A stretch of DNA of 44,030 nt from Pseudophaeobacter leonis (GTDB lineage Bacteria > Pseudomonadota > Alphaproteobacteria > Rhodobacterales > Rhodobacteraceae). Location: the NCBI RefSeq assembly GCF_002087335.1, contig NZ_MWVJ01000061.1, positions 1-44,030 of the forward strand, read 5' to 3'. Under the pieces are notes generated by a model. It was not told the DNA's origin. It worked only from the letters and a program-made list of their open reading frames with translations, and ran no database searches. The translations under genes were made by a program, and so were the position numbers. The first letter of the stretch is position 1. Each line of letters opens with the position of its first letter. This document shows, piece by piece, positions 10,473 through 18,609 of this stretch.

Positions 10473-11531
10473 TCAGATCAGCTGAAACAAAATGCCCGCA
10501 ACAATCGCGCCGCTGACCCCTAGCCCCAGATAGGTGATAAAGACCGGCGGCTTCACCAGAGACCAGACCGCTGCCATTGCCGGAATGGAACTCACAGCGC
10601 CCGCCACCATAAAGGACATCGCCGCCCCCGCGCTCATTCCCTGCTCCATCAGCCCTGCCAGCAAAGGCGGCGCCACGTATGAGTTCAGATAGGCCGGCAT
10701 CCCCACCAGCGCCGCCACCGCAATCGGCACCACACCTTCGCCGCCAACCGCCTGTGCGATCAGGTCAGCCGGCACATAGTGCACCAGAATTGCTTCCAGC
10801 ACATAGGCCAGCGCCAGCCATTTCAGCAGGAACAGCCCGTTGCTGAGAAACTCTGCGCGGAACCGCGCGCGACGCGCCGGGTCCTGCCAGAATTTCCAAT
10901 GCGGCTTGCCCTCCAGCTTTGGCGCGCCAGAGCAGCAGCTTGAGCAGCTCTGCACCTGCTTCAGCGGATTGGCAAAAGCGCCCTGCCCCATCATAGCCTT
11001 GACAAAGAAGCCGCCAAACAGCCCCAGAACAACGGCGATCACCGCCTTGCCGATGGCAAAATTCCAGCCCAGCGCACTGGCCGTGATCAACAGGGTCGGC
11101 GGATCTATCAGTGGCGAGGCCAGCCAAAAGGCCATCACCGCCGACAGAGGTGCCCCAAGCGCCAGCAACCCGGCGACAAAGGGGATAACCTCGCAAGAGC
11201 AAAACGGCGCCAGGCCGCCAAACACTGCCGCCAGGAATATCATCCGCGTTTCACGCCCGACAAAGGCACGCGCCACCATGACCTCGGCCCCCGTAGCCTT
11301 GAGATAGGCCAGCAGCAGCACTGCAAACAGAATATACTGCCCGGTATGGGCCAGCGCGGCCCCGGCAAACAGGATGACCATTTGGAAATTTCCTGGGTCC
11401 AGAATCGCAACCGCGATGAGGATCAGCACACTCACCGTCCATGGCGTTCTTAACCAGCCCAGCGCGGGACCGGATGCCTTTGGTGCCGGACCCGATGCGG
11501 GGTTTGCGGTGTCTTGTGAGAGATCAGCCAT
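10473..11531 (-). CDS. Permease of the ArsP_1/DUF318 type, putative metal(loid) efflux
   Basis: About 352 residues with eight or more membrane segments. Start MADLSQDTANP at 11531, or one codon earlier at 11534; both overlap the end of the arsR-like gene, so translation is coupled. Family marks include GGLAPFCSCEVIPFVAG with two cysteines in a membrane segment and AFWLASPLIDPPTL. A central cytoplasmic-looking loop contains SCSSCCSG, a Cys cluster suited to binding thiophilic metals. Members of this permease family are linked to arsenic, copper or zinc export. With an ArsR-type repressor upstream, I infer efflux of a metal or metalloid, unrelated to taurine although it sits between tpa and tauR. 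Confidence 0.8.
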   Translation of the reverse strand: MADLSQDTANPASGPAPKASGPALGWLRTPWTVSVLILIAVAILDPGNFQMVILFAGAALAHTGQYILFAVLLLAYLKATGAEVMVARAFVGRETRMIFLAAVFGGLAPFCSCEVIPFVAGLLALGAPLSAVMAFWLASPLIDPPTLLITASALGWNFAIGKAVIAVVLGLFGGFFVKAMMGQGAFANPLKQVQSCSSCCSGAPKLEGKPHWKFWQDPARRARFRAEFLSNGLFLLKWLALAYVLEAILVHYVPADLIAQAVGGEGVVPIAVAALVGMPAYLNSYVAPPLLAGLMEQGMSAGAAMSFMVAGAVSSIPAMAAVWSLVKPPVFITYLGLGVSGAIVAGILFQLI

Positions 11532-11835
11532 CATTTGCCGCCTTTTTTGCTGCGTCAGCGCAGCATTCGCTGAGGATGAAACCTGCCAGCTGCTCCAACT
11601 GGTCAAAATTTGCCCGGTTCAAGATGCTGCGCCCCTGCCGCGTTTGCTGCACAACCTCAGCACCCGTCAGAAATTTGAGGTGATGCGCCAGGGTCGAGGG
11701 CGCAATGCCGGTGCGCTCCTGTATTTCCCCCACCGTAAGCCCGGCATGTCCGGCCCGGATCAGGCAGCGCAACACCTGCAGGCGCGCTTCAGATCCCATG
11801 GCTGCAAAGCCCTGCGCTGCTTCTTCCCACACCAT
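11524..11835 (-). CDS. ArsR-family transcriptional repressor
   Basis: A 103-residue winged-helix protein starting MVWEEAAQGF at 11835, with GGAGGT upstream. Helices fit the ArsR/SmtB fold: ARLQVLRCLIRAG, LTVGEIQERTGIAPSTLAHHLKFL (recognition helix) and VVQQTRQGRSIL (wing). The C-terminal helix carries an adjacent cysteine pair (SECCAD), a possible metal-sensing site, with another Cys in the CLIRAG helix. Its start faces a perfect 16 bp palindrome (11857-11872), the likely autoregulatory operator. The stop overlaps the permease start, so the two form an operon. Confidence 0.88.
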   Translation of the reverse strand: MVWEEAAQGFAAMGSEARLQVLRCLIRAGHAGLTVGEIQERTGIAPSTLAHHLKFLTGAEVVQQTRQGRSILNRANFDQLEQLAGFILSECCADAAKKAANDG

Positions 11836-11856
11836 TTTGCACCTCCATATGATTCT

Positions 11857-11872
11857 ATAAAACTAGTTTTAT
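11857..11872. promoter_or_regulatory. Palindromic operator candidate for the ArsR-family gene
   Basis: Perfect palindrome ATAAAACTAGTTTTAT, 21 bp before the arsR-like start and about 95 bp before tauR, so it could affect both divergent genes. Confidence 0.65.
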
Positions 11873-11965
11873 GGTGATAATCTTCAAAACGCAAGCCTCA
11901 GGATATTTTCCCGGCACAGTAAGTCCAGATTGCACCCGCCTTATGTCCAACATAAGGTGCGCGGC

Positions 11966-13426
11966 ATGGCTATATCCGTTGACACCTTTTTCCTGAATTC
12001 TGACGCCCAGGGCACCCTGCAGGCGCAGATCCAGGAGATGATCGCCGAGGGTATTCTTTCGGGGCGTTTCCGCGTCGGGGAAAAACTGCCATCCTCGCGC
12101 AAACTGGCGCTGCACCTCGGGATCAGCCGCATCACCGTGACGCTGGCCTATACCGAGCTCTTGGCCAATGACTACCTGACCTCGCGCGGCCGGTCCGGCT
12201 ATTACGTGTCGGACAATGCGCCGGTGCCGCCCAGCTACACACCGCCCGTGCAATCCGAAGAGGCGGTGGACTGGGGCCATATGCTGGTGCGCACCTTTAC
12301 GGGCGGCGATACCCCGCGCAAAGCCCGCGACTGGCGCAGCTACAAATACCCCTTCATCTATGGCCAGGCGGACCCGTCACTGTTTGACCACGCCAACTGG
12401 CGGCTCTGCGCGCTGCGCGCTTTGGGACAAAAGGACTTTGCCGCCCTCACCGACGACTATTTCGACCAGGATGACCCGCTTCTGATCGAATACATCGCCC
12501 GCCATACCCTGCCGCGACGGGGTGTGACCGCCAGGCCGGAACAGATCCTGATCACTTTGGGAGCGCAGAACGCGCTCTGGCTCGCCAGCCAACTGCTGCT
12601 CAACCGCGGGCGCAAGGCCACCATCGAAGATCCGACCTATTACTCCTTGCGCGACCAGCTACAGCACCTGCGCTGCCAGGTCGATTGCATTCCGGTTGAT
12701 CGCGACGGGCTGCCGCCGCAGGAAATCCCGGACGACACCGACGTAATTTTTTGCACCCCCAGCCACCAAAGCCCGACAACCGCCACCATGCCAATGGCAC
12801 GGCGCCGGGAGTTGTTGCAGCGCGCCCATGACATTGATGCCGTCATCGTCGAGGATGACTATGAATTCGAGATGTCATTCCTTGGCGCACCGTCCCCGGC
12901 GCTGAAATCGCTCGATTCTGATGGCCGGGTGATCTATGTCGGCAGCTTTTCCAAATCGCTGTTTCCGGGTCTGCGTCTGGGCTACATGGTCGGCTCCGAA
13001 GCCTTTATCCGTCAGGCCCGCGCCCTGCGGGCCAATGTGCTGCGCCACCCCCCCGGCCATATCCAGCGCACCGTCGCCTATTTCCTGTCACTTGGTCATT
13101 ATGATGCCCAGATCCGCCGCACCGCGAAAATTCTGCATGACCGCCGCTGTGTCATTGAGGAAGCGGTGACAGAGCACGGGCTCGATGTGTCTGGGGTTGG
13201 CGTCTATGGCGGCTCGTCTCTTTGGATGCGTGGCCCAAATGGCACCGACATGGCCGAGGTCGCTGCAGCCCTGAAACCAGAGAGCGTCATTATTGAACCC
13301 GGTGCTCCGTTCTTTTCCAGCGCCAACCGGCAGGCGAATTATTACCGCCTTGGATATTCTTCCATAGCGGCCAATCGCATCGCCCCCGGCCTGGCCCTCT
13401 TGGCCAAGGCCCTCAAACAAAGCTGA
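11966..13426 (+). CDS. tauR: TauR, MocR-type regulator of taurine catabolism
   Basis: A 486-residue GntR/aminotransferase chimera. The start MAISVDTFFLN at 11966 has AAGG upstream. N-terminal winged helix at about residues 15-85 (GEKLPSSRKLALHLGISRIT and the RGRSGYYV wing). The rest is a fold-type I aminotransferase domain with VIVEDDYEFEM, and the PLP lysine K330 in GSFSKSLFPGLRLGYM. TauR proteins activate tpa/xsc-type genes when taurine is present, using PLP in sensing. It lies between its two likely targets, tpa (upstream) and xsc (263 bp downstream, same strand). Closely spaced direct repeats before both targets are candidate binding sites. Confidence 0.9.
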   Translation: MAISVDTFFLNSDAQGTLQAQIQEMIAEGILSGRFRVGEKLPSSRKLALHLGISRITVTLAYTELLANDYLTSRGRSGYYVSDNAPVPPSYTPPVQSEEAVDWGHMLVRTFTGGDTPRKARDWRSYKYPFIYGQADPSLFDHANWRLCALRALGQKDFAALTDDYFDQDDPLLIEYIARHTLPRRGVTARPEQILITLGAQNALWLASQLLLNRGRKATIEDPTYYSLRDQLQHLRCQVDCIPVDRDGLPPQEIPDDTDVIFCTPSHQSPTTATMPMARRRELLQRAHDIDAVIVEDDYEFEMSFLGAPSPALKSLDSDGRVIYVGSFSKSLFPGLRLGYMVGSEAFIRQARALRANVLRHPPGHIQRTVAYFLSLGHYDAQIRRTAKILHDRRCVIEEAVTEHGLDVSGVGVYGGSSLWMRGPNGTDMAEVAAALKPESVIIEPGAPFFSSANRQANYYRLGYSSIAANRIAPGLALLAKALKQS

Positions 13427-13489
13427 CCCTGGCCGCACAGGCCCACCCACCAATTAAGTAACATAAATGAAGACTTTTTATCTCGATTT

Positions 13490-13519
13490 TTGACAGATGT
13501 CATTGTGAGCCTCTATCCT
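13490..13519 (+). promoter_or_regulatory. Candidate sigma-70 promoter of the xsc operon
   Basis: TTGACA (13490-13495) and TATCCT (13514-13519), 18 bp apart, about 170 bp before xsc. The -35 is perfect and the -10 matches 4 of 6. The candidate TauR boxes lie downstream of it, which would be unusual for an activator, so an alternative promoter closer to xsc is possible. Confidence 0.35.
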
Positions 13520-13573
13520 GTGACCCTTTGAAGCTGCTGAAAGATTTCACTATTCATATCTGGCGGGCCAAAT

Positions 13574-13605
13574 TTGGATCTATCCGCCTCTGAAACTGGC
13601 CCTAA
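13574..13605 (+). promoter_or_regulatory. Candidate TauR-binding direct repeats upstream of xsc
   Basis: TTGGATCTAT (13574-13583) and CTGGCCCTAA (13596-13605) lie 22 bp apart. The second matches 9 of 10 positions of the recalled TauR repeat CTGGACYTAA, and the first matches 7. The spacing of about two helical turns is like that before tpa. Confidence 0.4.
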
Positions 13606-13689
13606 CTGACCCGGCATAGTCTGCCTAAACCGGTATTAATCCCCGGACATAGACCGGGGCTCTATGCGTCGCACTTAGGAGCACCCGCC

Positions 13690-15462
13690 ATGAAAATGAC
13701 CACCGAGGAAGCCTTTGTAAAAACCCTGCAAATGCACGGCATTCAGCATGCATTTGGGATTATCGGGTCGGCCATGATGCCGATTTCCGACATCTTCCCC
13801 AAGGCAGGCATCACCTTCTGGGACTGCGCCCATGAGGGCTCTGGCGGCATGATGGCAGACGGCTACACCCGCGCCACCGGCAAAATGTCGATGATGATCG
13901 CCCAGAACGGCCCCGGCATCACCAACTTTGTCACCGCCGTCAAAACCGCCTACTGGAACCATACGCCGCTGCTGTTGGTGACGCCGCAGGCCGCCAACAA
14001 GACCATCGGTCAGGGTGGGTTTCAGGAAATGGAACAGATGCGCATGTTTGCCGACTGCGTCTGCTACCAGGAAGAAGTGCGCGACCCCAGCCGGGTGGCC
14101 GAGGTCCTCAGCCGCGTCATCATGCAGGCCAAGCGCTGCTCGGCGCCCGCTCAGCTGAACATTCCGCGCGACATGTTCACCCAGATTGTCGACATCGAGC
14201 TGCCGCAGATTGTTGCGTTTGAACGCCCCGGTGGCGGTGAGGCCTCGCTGCAGGAAGCCGCTGATCTGCTGTCAGCTGCCAAATTCCCTGTCATTCTGAA
14301 CGGTGCTGGTGTGGTTCTGGCCGGTGGCATTGAGGCCTCCAAAGAGCTGGCAGAGCGCCTTGGCGCCCCGGTCTGCGTGGGCTACCAGCACAACGACGCC
14401 TTTCCCGGCTCGCACCCGCTGTTCGCAGGCCCTCTGGGCTATAATGGCTCCAAAGCCGGAATGGAGCTGATCGCCAAGGCAGATGTTGTGTTGGCCCTGG
14501 GCTCGCGCCTGAACCCGTTTTCCACCCTGCCCGGCTATGGCATCGACTATTGGCCCACGGATGCCAAAATCATCCAGGTCGACATCAACCCGGACCGCAT
14601 TGGCCTGACCAAGAAAGTCACCGTTGGCATCGTTGGCGACGCAAAAAAAGTTGCCACCTCGCTGCTGGAAAAACTGTCGGCCTCTGCCGGTGACGAAGGC
14701 CGCGACGACCGTATGGCGGTGATCTCCACTGCGAAATCGACCTGGGCGCAGCAGCTGTCGTCCATGGACCACGAGGACGACGATCCCGGCACCACCTGGA
14801 ACGCGCGCGCCCGTGGCGACAAGCCCGACTGGATGAGCCCCCGCATGGCCTGGCGTGCCATTCAGTCCGCGCTGCCAAAAGACGCCATCATCTCGTCTGA
14901 CATTGGCAACAACTGCGCCATCGGCAACGCCTATCCGTCGTTTGATGACAGCCGCAAATATCTGGCCCCCGGCTTGTTTGGCCCCTGTGGCTATGGCCTG
15001 CCGGCAGTTGTTGGCGCCAAGATCGGCTGCCCCGATGTGCCGGTTGTTGGCTTCTCTGGCGACGGTGCCTTTGGCATCGCTGTGACTGAGCTGACCGCAA
15101 TTGGCCGCGAAGAGTGGCCCGCCGTCACTCAGGTGGTGTTCCGCAACTACCAGTGGGGCGCGGAAAAGCGGAACTCGACCCTGTGGTTTGACGACAACTT
15201 TGTTGGCACCGAACTGGACCAGCAGGTCTCATATGCCGGCATCGCCAATGCCTGCGGCCTGAAAGGCGTGGTCGCCCGCACCATGGAAGAGCTGACAGCT
15301 GCCCTGTCTCAGGCCGTTGAGGACCAGAAGAACGGCATCACCACCCTGATCGAAGCGATGATCAACCAGGAATTGGGCGAGCCTTTCCGCCGGGACGCGA
15401 TGAAGAAGCCGGTTGAAGTGGCCGGAATTGACGCCGCCGACATGCGCGAACAGCAGGTCTGA
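13690..15462 (+). CDS. xsc: Sulfoacetaldehyde acetyltransferase Xsc
   Basis: A 590-residue ThDP enzyme that converts sulfoacetaldehyde and phosphate to acetyl phosphate and sulfite. The start MKMTTEEAFVKTL at 13690 has TAGGAG upstream. The ThDP glutamate is E49 in AHEGSGGMMADGY. The cofactor-metal motif is GDG at 457-459 (GFSGDGAFGIAVTEL) running to N486. It is full length, unlike several neighbours. It is the first gene of an apparent operon with a TSUP permease, ackA, a YeiH exporter and soeABC, which handle its two products, acetyl phosphate and sulfite. It is probably induced through TauR. Confidence 0.96.
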   Translation: MKMTTEEAFVKTLQMHGIQHAFGIIGSAMMPISDIFPKAGITFWDCAHEGSGGMMADGYTRATGKMSMMIAQNGPGITNFVTAVKTAYWNHTPLLLVTPQAANKTIGQGGFQEMEQMRMFADCVCYQEEVRDPSRVAEVLSRVIMQAKRCSAPAQLNIPRDMFTQIVDIELPQIVAFERPGGGEASLQEAADLLSAAKFPVILNGAGVVLAGGIEASKELAERLGAPVCVGYQHNDAFPGSHPLFAGPLGYNGSKAGMELIAKADVVLALGSRLNPFSTLPGYGIDYWPTDAKIIQVDINPDRIGLTKKVTVGIVGDAKKVATSLLEKLSASAGDEGRDDRMAVISTAKSTWAQQLSSMDHEDDDPGTTWNARARGDKPDWMSPRMAWRAIQSALPKDAIISSDIGNNCAIGNAYPSFDDSRKYLAPGLFGPCGYGLPAVVGAKIGCPDVPVVGFSGDGAFGIAVTELTAIGREEWPAVTQVVFRNYQWGAEKRNSTLWFDDNFVGTELDQQVSYAGIANACGLKGVVARTMEELTAALSQAVEDQKNGITTLIEAMINQELGEPFRRDAMKKPVEVAGIDAADMREQQV

Positions 15463-15467
15463 TCGCA

Positions 15468-16214
15468 ATGGATCTGCCCTTTGATCTGACATCAGGCCAA
15501 GGGGCATATCTGGCCGCCGCGCTCTGTGCGGCGGCCTATATTCGCGGCTACTCTGGTTTTGGGTTTTCCGCGGTTTTTATCATTCTGGCAGCGCTCACCA
15601 CCAATCCGCTGCCGCTGATCCCGGTTATTTTCTCCTGCGAAATCGCCATGACCCTGTTTCAGGCCCGGGGCATCCGTCCGCATGTGGACTGGTCCCGCGT
15701 CTGGCCGCTGCTGGCAGGTGCCGCCATCGCCACGGTGCCCTCAATCACTGTGATGGCGCGGCTGGGCGAAGATCAGGCCCGGCTGGCGATATCGGCGGTC
15801 ATTCTGCTTCTCAGCCCTATTCTGCTGAGCGGCTGGCAGCTGCGCCGCCCCATTGGCCTCAAGGGCAATTTCTCGACTGGGTTTCTGTCCGGCATGGTCA
15901 ATAGCGCCGGTGTGGGCGGACTGCCTGCTGCGGCCTTTTTGACAGCGCAACCAATGGCGCCTGCGGTGTTTCGCGCCACCATGATTGTCTTTCTCACCGG
16001 CATTGATCTGATGGCCCTGCCGGTGATGCATGCCAATAATCTGACCGGCTCTGACACAGTCATGGGGGTGGCGCTGGCCTTTCCCATCCTGGGTTTAGGC
16101 GTCTGGGCCGGAGGGCTGCGGTTTTCATCGGCGTCACAGGCGCAGTTTCGCCGGGCCATCGTGGTCCTGCTGACGCTGTTTTCTGTTCTCAACATCCTGA
16201 AGGTGGCCCTATGA
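15468..16214 (+). CDS. TSUP (TauE/SafE) family permease, probable sulfite exporter
   Basis: A 248-residue integral membrane protein with about eight hydrophobic segments, starting 5 bp after xsc and overlapping ackA by 4 bp (ATGA). The N-terminal IRGYSGFGFSAVFI is the typical TSUP signature, and GFLSGMVNSAGVGGLPAAAF is the usual mid-protein repeat of it. TSUP proteins move small organosulfur or sulfur oxyanions. Directly after a sulfite-producing enzyme, export of sulfite is the most likely role. Its own ribosome site is weak, so translation is probably coupled to xsc. Confidence 0.85.
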   Translation: MDLPFDLTSGQGAYLAAALCAAAYIRGYSGFGFSAVFIILAALTTNPLPLIPVIFSCEIAMTLFQARGIRPHVDWSRVWPLLAGAAIATVPSITVMARLGEDQARLAISAVILLLSPILLSGWQLRRPIGLKGNFSTGFLSGMVNSAGVGGLPAAAFLTAQPMAPAVFRATMIVFLTGIDLMALPVMHANNLTGSDTVMGVALAFPILGLGVWAGGLRFSSASQAQFRRAIVVLLTLFSVLNILKVAL

Positions 16215-17364
16215 GCAATCCTGCCAACATCCTCGTACTGAATACCGGGTCGTCTTCTGTGAAATTCGCAGTCTTTGACGCCCATCTGCAAGAGCGGCTG
16301 AGCGGTGTGGCCGAGGGCATCGGCGGCAGCGGTCACCTCCGAATCGGCACGGTGACTGAGCCACTGGAGCTGCCTGACCACAGCCAGGCCCTGTCTGCGG
16401 TGCTGCACCGGCTCACGGGCGAAGACGCCGGTCCGGACAACCTGCGCGCGGTGGCGCATCGCGTGGTCCATGGCGGCATTGAACTTACCACGCCACGCGC
16501 ATCACCCTCGATGTGCGCGCAAAGATCGAAACCTGCGTGCCGCTGGCCCCCCTGCACAACCCGCATGCGCTTTCGGCCATTGATGCCCTCGACCGCCTTG
16601 CGCCGGACCTTGCGCAATACGCCAGTTTCGACACCGCCTTTCACGCCACCATGCCCGAGGTCGCCAGCCGGTATGCCCTGCCGCCCGAGGCCGAGGCGCT
16701 GGGGTTGCGCCGCTATGGCTTTCACGGGTTGTCCTATGCCGCGATGTGTCGCCGCCTGCCCGAGATCTCTGCCCAGCCCCTGCCCGCGCGGCTGCTGGCC
16801 TTCCACCTCGGCAACGGCGCGTCCATCTGCGCCATCAAGAACGGCGAGTCCGTGGCGACGACCATGGGCTATTCGCCGCTTGAGGGGCTGACCATGGGCA
16901 CCCGTGTCGGCACTCTGGATCCCAATGCCACACTCAGGCTTGTGGAAGAAATCGGCCTGAGTGAGACCAAGGCGCTGCTGAACAACAAATCCGGCCTCGC
17001 AGGCCTGTCTGGCGGCCTGTCCGACATGCGTGCGCTGGAAGAGGCCGGTACAGCTGCGGCGCAATTTGCGATCGACCATTTCTGCTACTGGGCCATTCGC
17101 CACGGGCACAGCCTGCTCGGCGCCATGGGCGGCTGCGACGCCATCGCCTTTACCGGCGGCATTGGTGAGAACGCACGCAACATTCGCGCCCGCATCCTCG
17201 AAGGTTTTGCCTGGCTCGGCTGCGCTGTCGACCCCGATCGCAACGCCGCCAATCCCGCCTGCCTGACCCGTCCGGGAAGTTCACCGATGGCCTGGATCGT
17301 TCCGGCAGAAGAGGAGCGCCAGATCGCCATGAATACCCGTGCCCTGCTCACAGACTGTCCATGA
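16211..17364 (+). CDS. ackA: Acetate kinase AckA (one frameshift)
   Basis: Converts acetyl phosphate and ADP to acetate and ATP, here draining the Xsc product. It starts at 16211 overlapping the TSUP stop (MSNPANILVLNTGSSSVKF, the acetokinase phosphate-1 motif). The frame breaks near 16486-16500: HRVVHGGIELTTP is followed out of frame by ITLDVRAKIETC. One base is missing; restoring it gives 384 residues. Other motifs are intact: CVPLAPLHNP, SFDTAFHATMP, RYGFHGLSY, LAFHLGNGASICAI, and GGIGENARNIR. A sequence error is likely. The family includes propionate kinase, but the xsc context supports acetate. Confidence 0.92.
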
Positions 17365-17531
17365 AGGGACCATGAGGGGCAAAACGAATACTCTGCTCTT
17401 TTCAAAATATCGGAACATACCTACCATTTTTGGCAAGAAAATCAAAAAATCGTCTTCCCCAGCGGGGCGCGCGAAAAACAGTACACAAATTCCACAGCTG
17501 CGCTTTTGCAGTTCCTTTTGAAAGCCCTGCC

Positions 17532-18569
17532 TTGACTGACACGATCCTGCCCGCCCGTTTAAAGCTGACTGCTGAGACGCTGCGTGCCCACATGAAGGAC
17601 TTGTTTCCCGGCATCGCGGTTGCGGTGATTGTCGCCGTGACCGCGCAGTTTCTGGCCGAGCACTACGCAACCCCCGCCATGCTGCTTGCACTCCTGCTGG
17701 GCATCGCCGTCAGTTTCCTGGGCGAAGAAGGCAAAACGGTTCCCGGCATTGCCTTTTCGGCGCGCGCTCTGCTGCGGCTGGGGATTGCCTTTCTTGGGGT
17801 GCGGGTCTCGATGGGGCTGATGATGGGGCTGGGCTGGGAGCTGATTGGTCTGGGCGTCGCAGGTGTCATTGCCACCATTGGCTTTGGCCTGCTGGTGGCG
17901 CGCTTTTTTGGCCACAAATGGCGGTTTGCGTTGCTGACTGCCGGTTCTGTGGCGATCTGTGGCGCCTCGGCGGCGATGGCCCTCAGCGCCATTCTGCCGC
18001 GCGATGAGCGCTCTGAAGAGCGGCTAATTTTCACCGTAATGGGCGTGACCGTGCTGTCGACCATTGCCATGATCGCCTATCCCGTTCTGATGAATTTCCT
18101 TGAGCTGAACTCTAATCAGGCCGGCGTTTTCCTCGGCGGCACCATCCATGATGTGGCGCAGGTGGTGGGGGCGGGCTTCTCAATCTCCGAACAAACCGGA
18201 GACACTGCCACACTGGTAAAACTGATCCGGGTGGCCATGCTGGCGCCGATCGTGCTGGTGGCGTCCTTGCTGATCCGCTCTTTTGCCAGTTTGCCAGGCG
18301 ACGGTGCCCGCCCGCCGCTGCTGCCGGGCTTTGTCGTCGCGTTTCTGGCGCTTGCGGTACTCAACTCCGCAGGGCTGATCCCAGCGGCAATCACTGATTT
18401 CCTCAGCCAGACCTCGCGCTGGCTGTTGCTGACGGCCATTGCCGCTGTTGGCATGAAGACCAATCTGAAACAGGTTCTGGCCGTTGGAGGCGCGGCCATT
18501 GCTCTGATCATCGTAGAAACACTGTTCATTGCCGGGTTTATTCTGGCCGGAATCATGGTCCTGACCTGA
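17532..18569 (+). CDS. YeiH-family (UPF0324) putative sulfate/sulfite exporter
   Basis: About 345 residues with around ten membrane segments. The start is uncertain: TTG at 17532 gives LTDTILPARL and the usual family length; a frame to 17430 has an implausible basic leader, and ATG at 17592 would shorten it. Family features include LFPGIAVAVIVA near the start, ALLRLGIAFLGVRVS, SVAICGASAAMAL, GTIHDVAQVVGAGF and the late VGMKTNLKQV. Members linked to taurine genes in related bacteria have been named TauZ and proposed to export sulfate or sulfite. Together with the TSUP gene it provides a second possible exit for the sulfur product. Confidence 0.85.
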   Translation: MTDTILPARLKLTAETLRAHMKDLFPGIAVAVIVAVTAQFLAEHYATPAMLLALLLGIAVSFLGEEGKTVPGIAFSARALLRLGIAFLGVRVSMGLMMGLGWELIGLGVAGVIATIGFGLLVARFFGHKWRFALLTAGSVAICGASAAMALSAILPRDERSEERLIFTVMGVTVLSTIAMIAYPVLMNFLELNSNQAGVFLGGTIHDVAQVVGAGFSISEQTGDTATLVKLIRVAMLAPIVLVASLLIRSFASLPGDGARPPLLPGFVVAFLALAVLNSAGLIPAAITDFLSQTSRWLLLTAIAAVGMKTNLKQVLAVGGAAIALIIVETLFIAGFILAGIMVLT

Positions 18570-18609
18570 TCCGACAAGAGCAGACAACCAACAGGTTTAG
18601 GGAGGCCAG

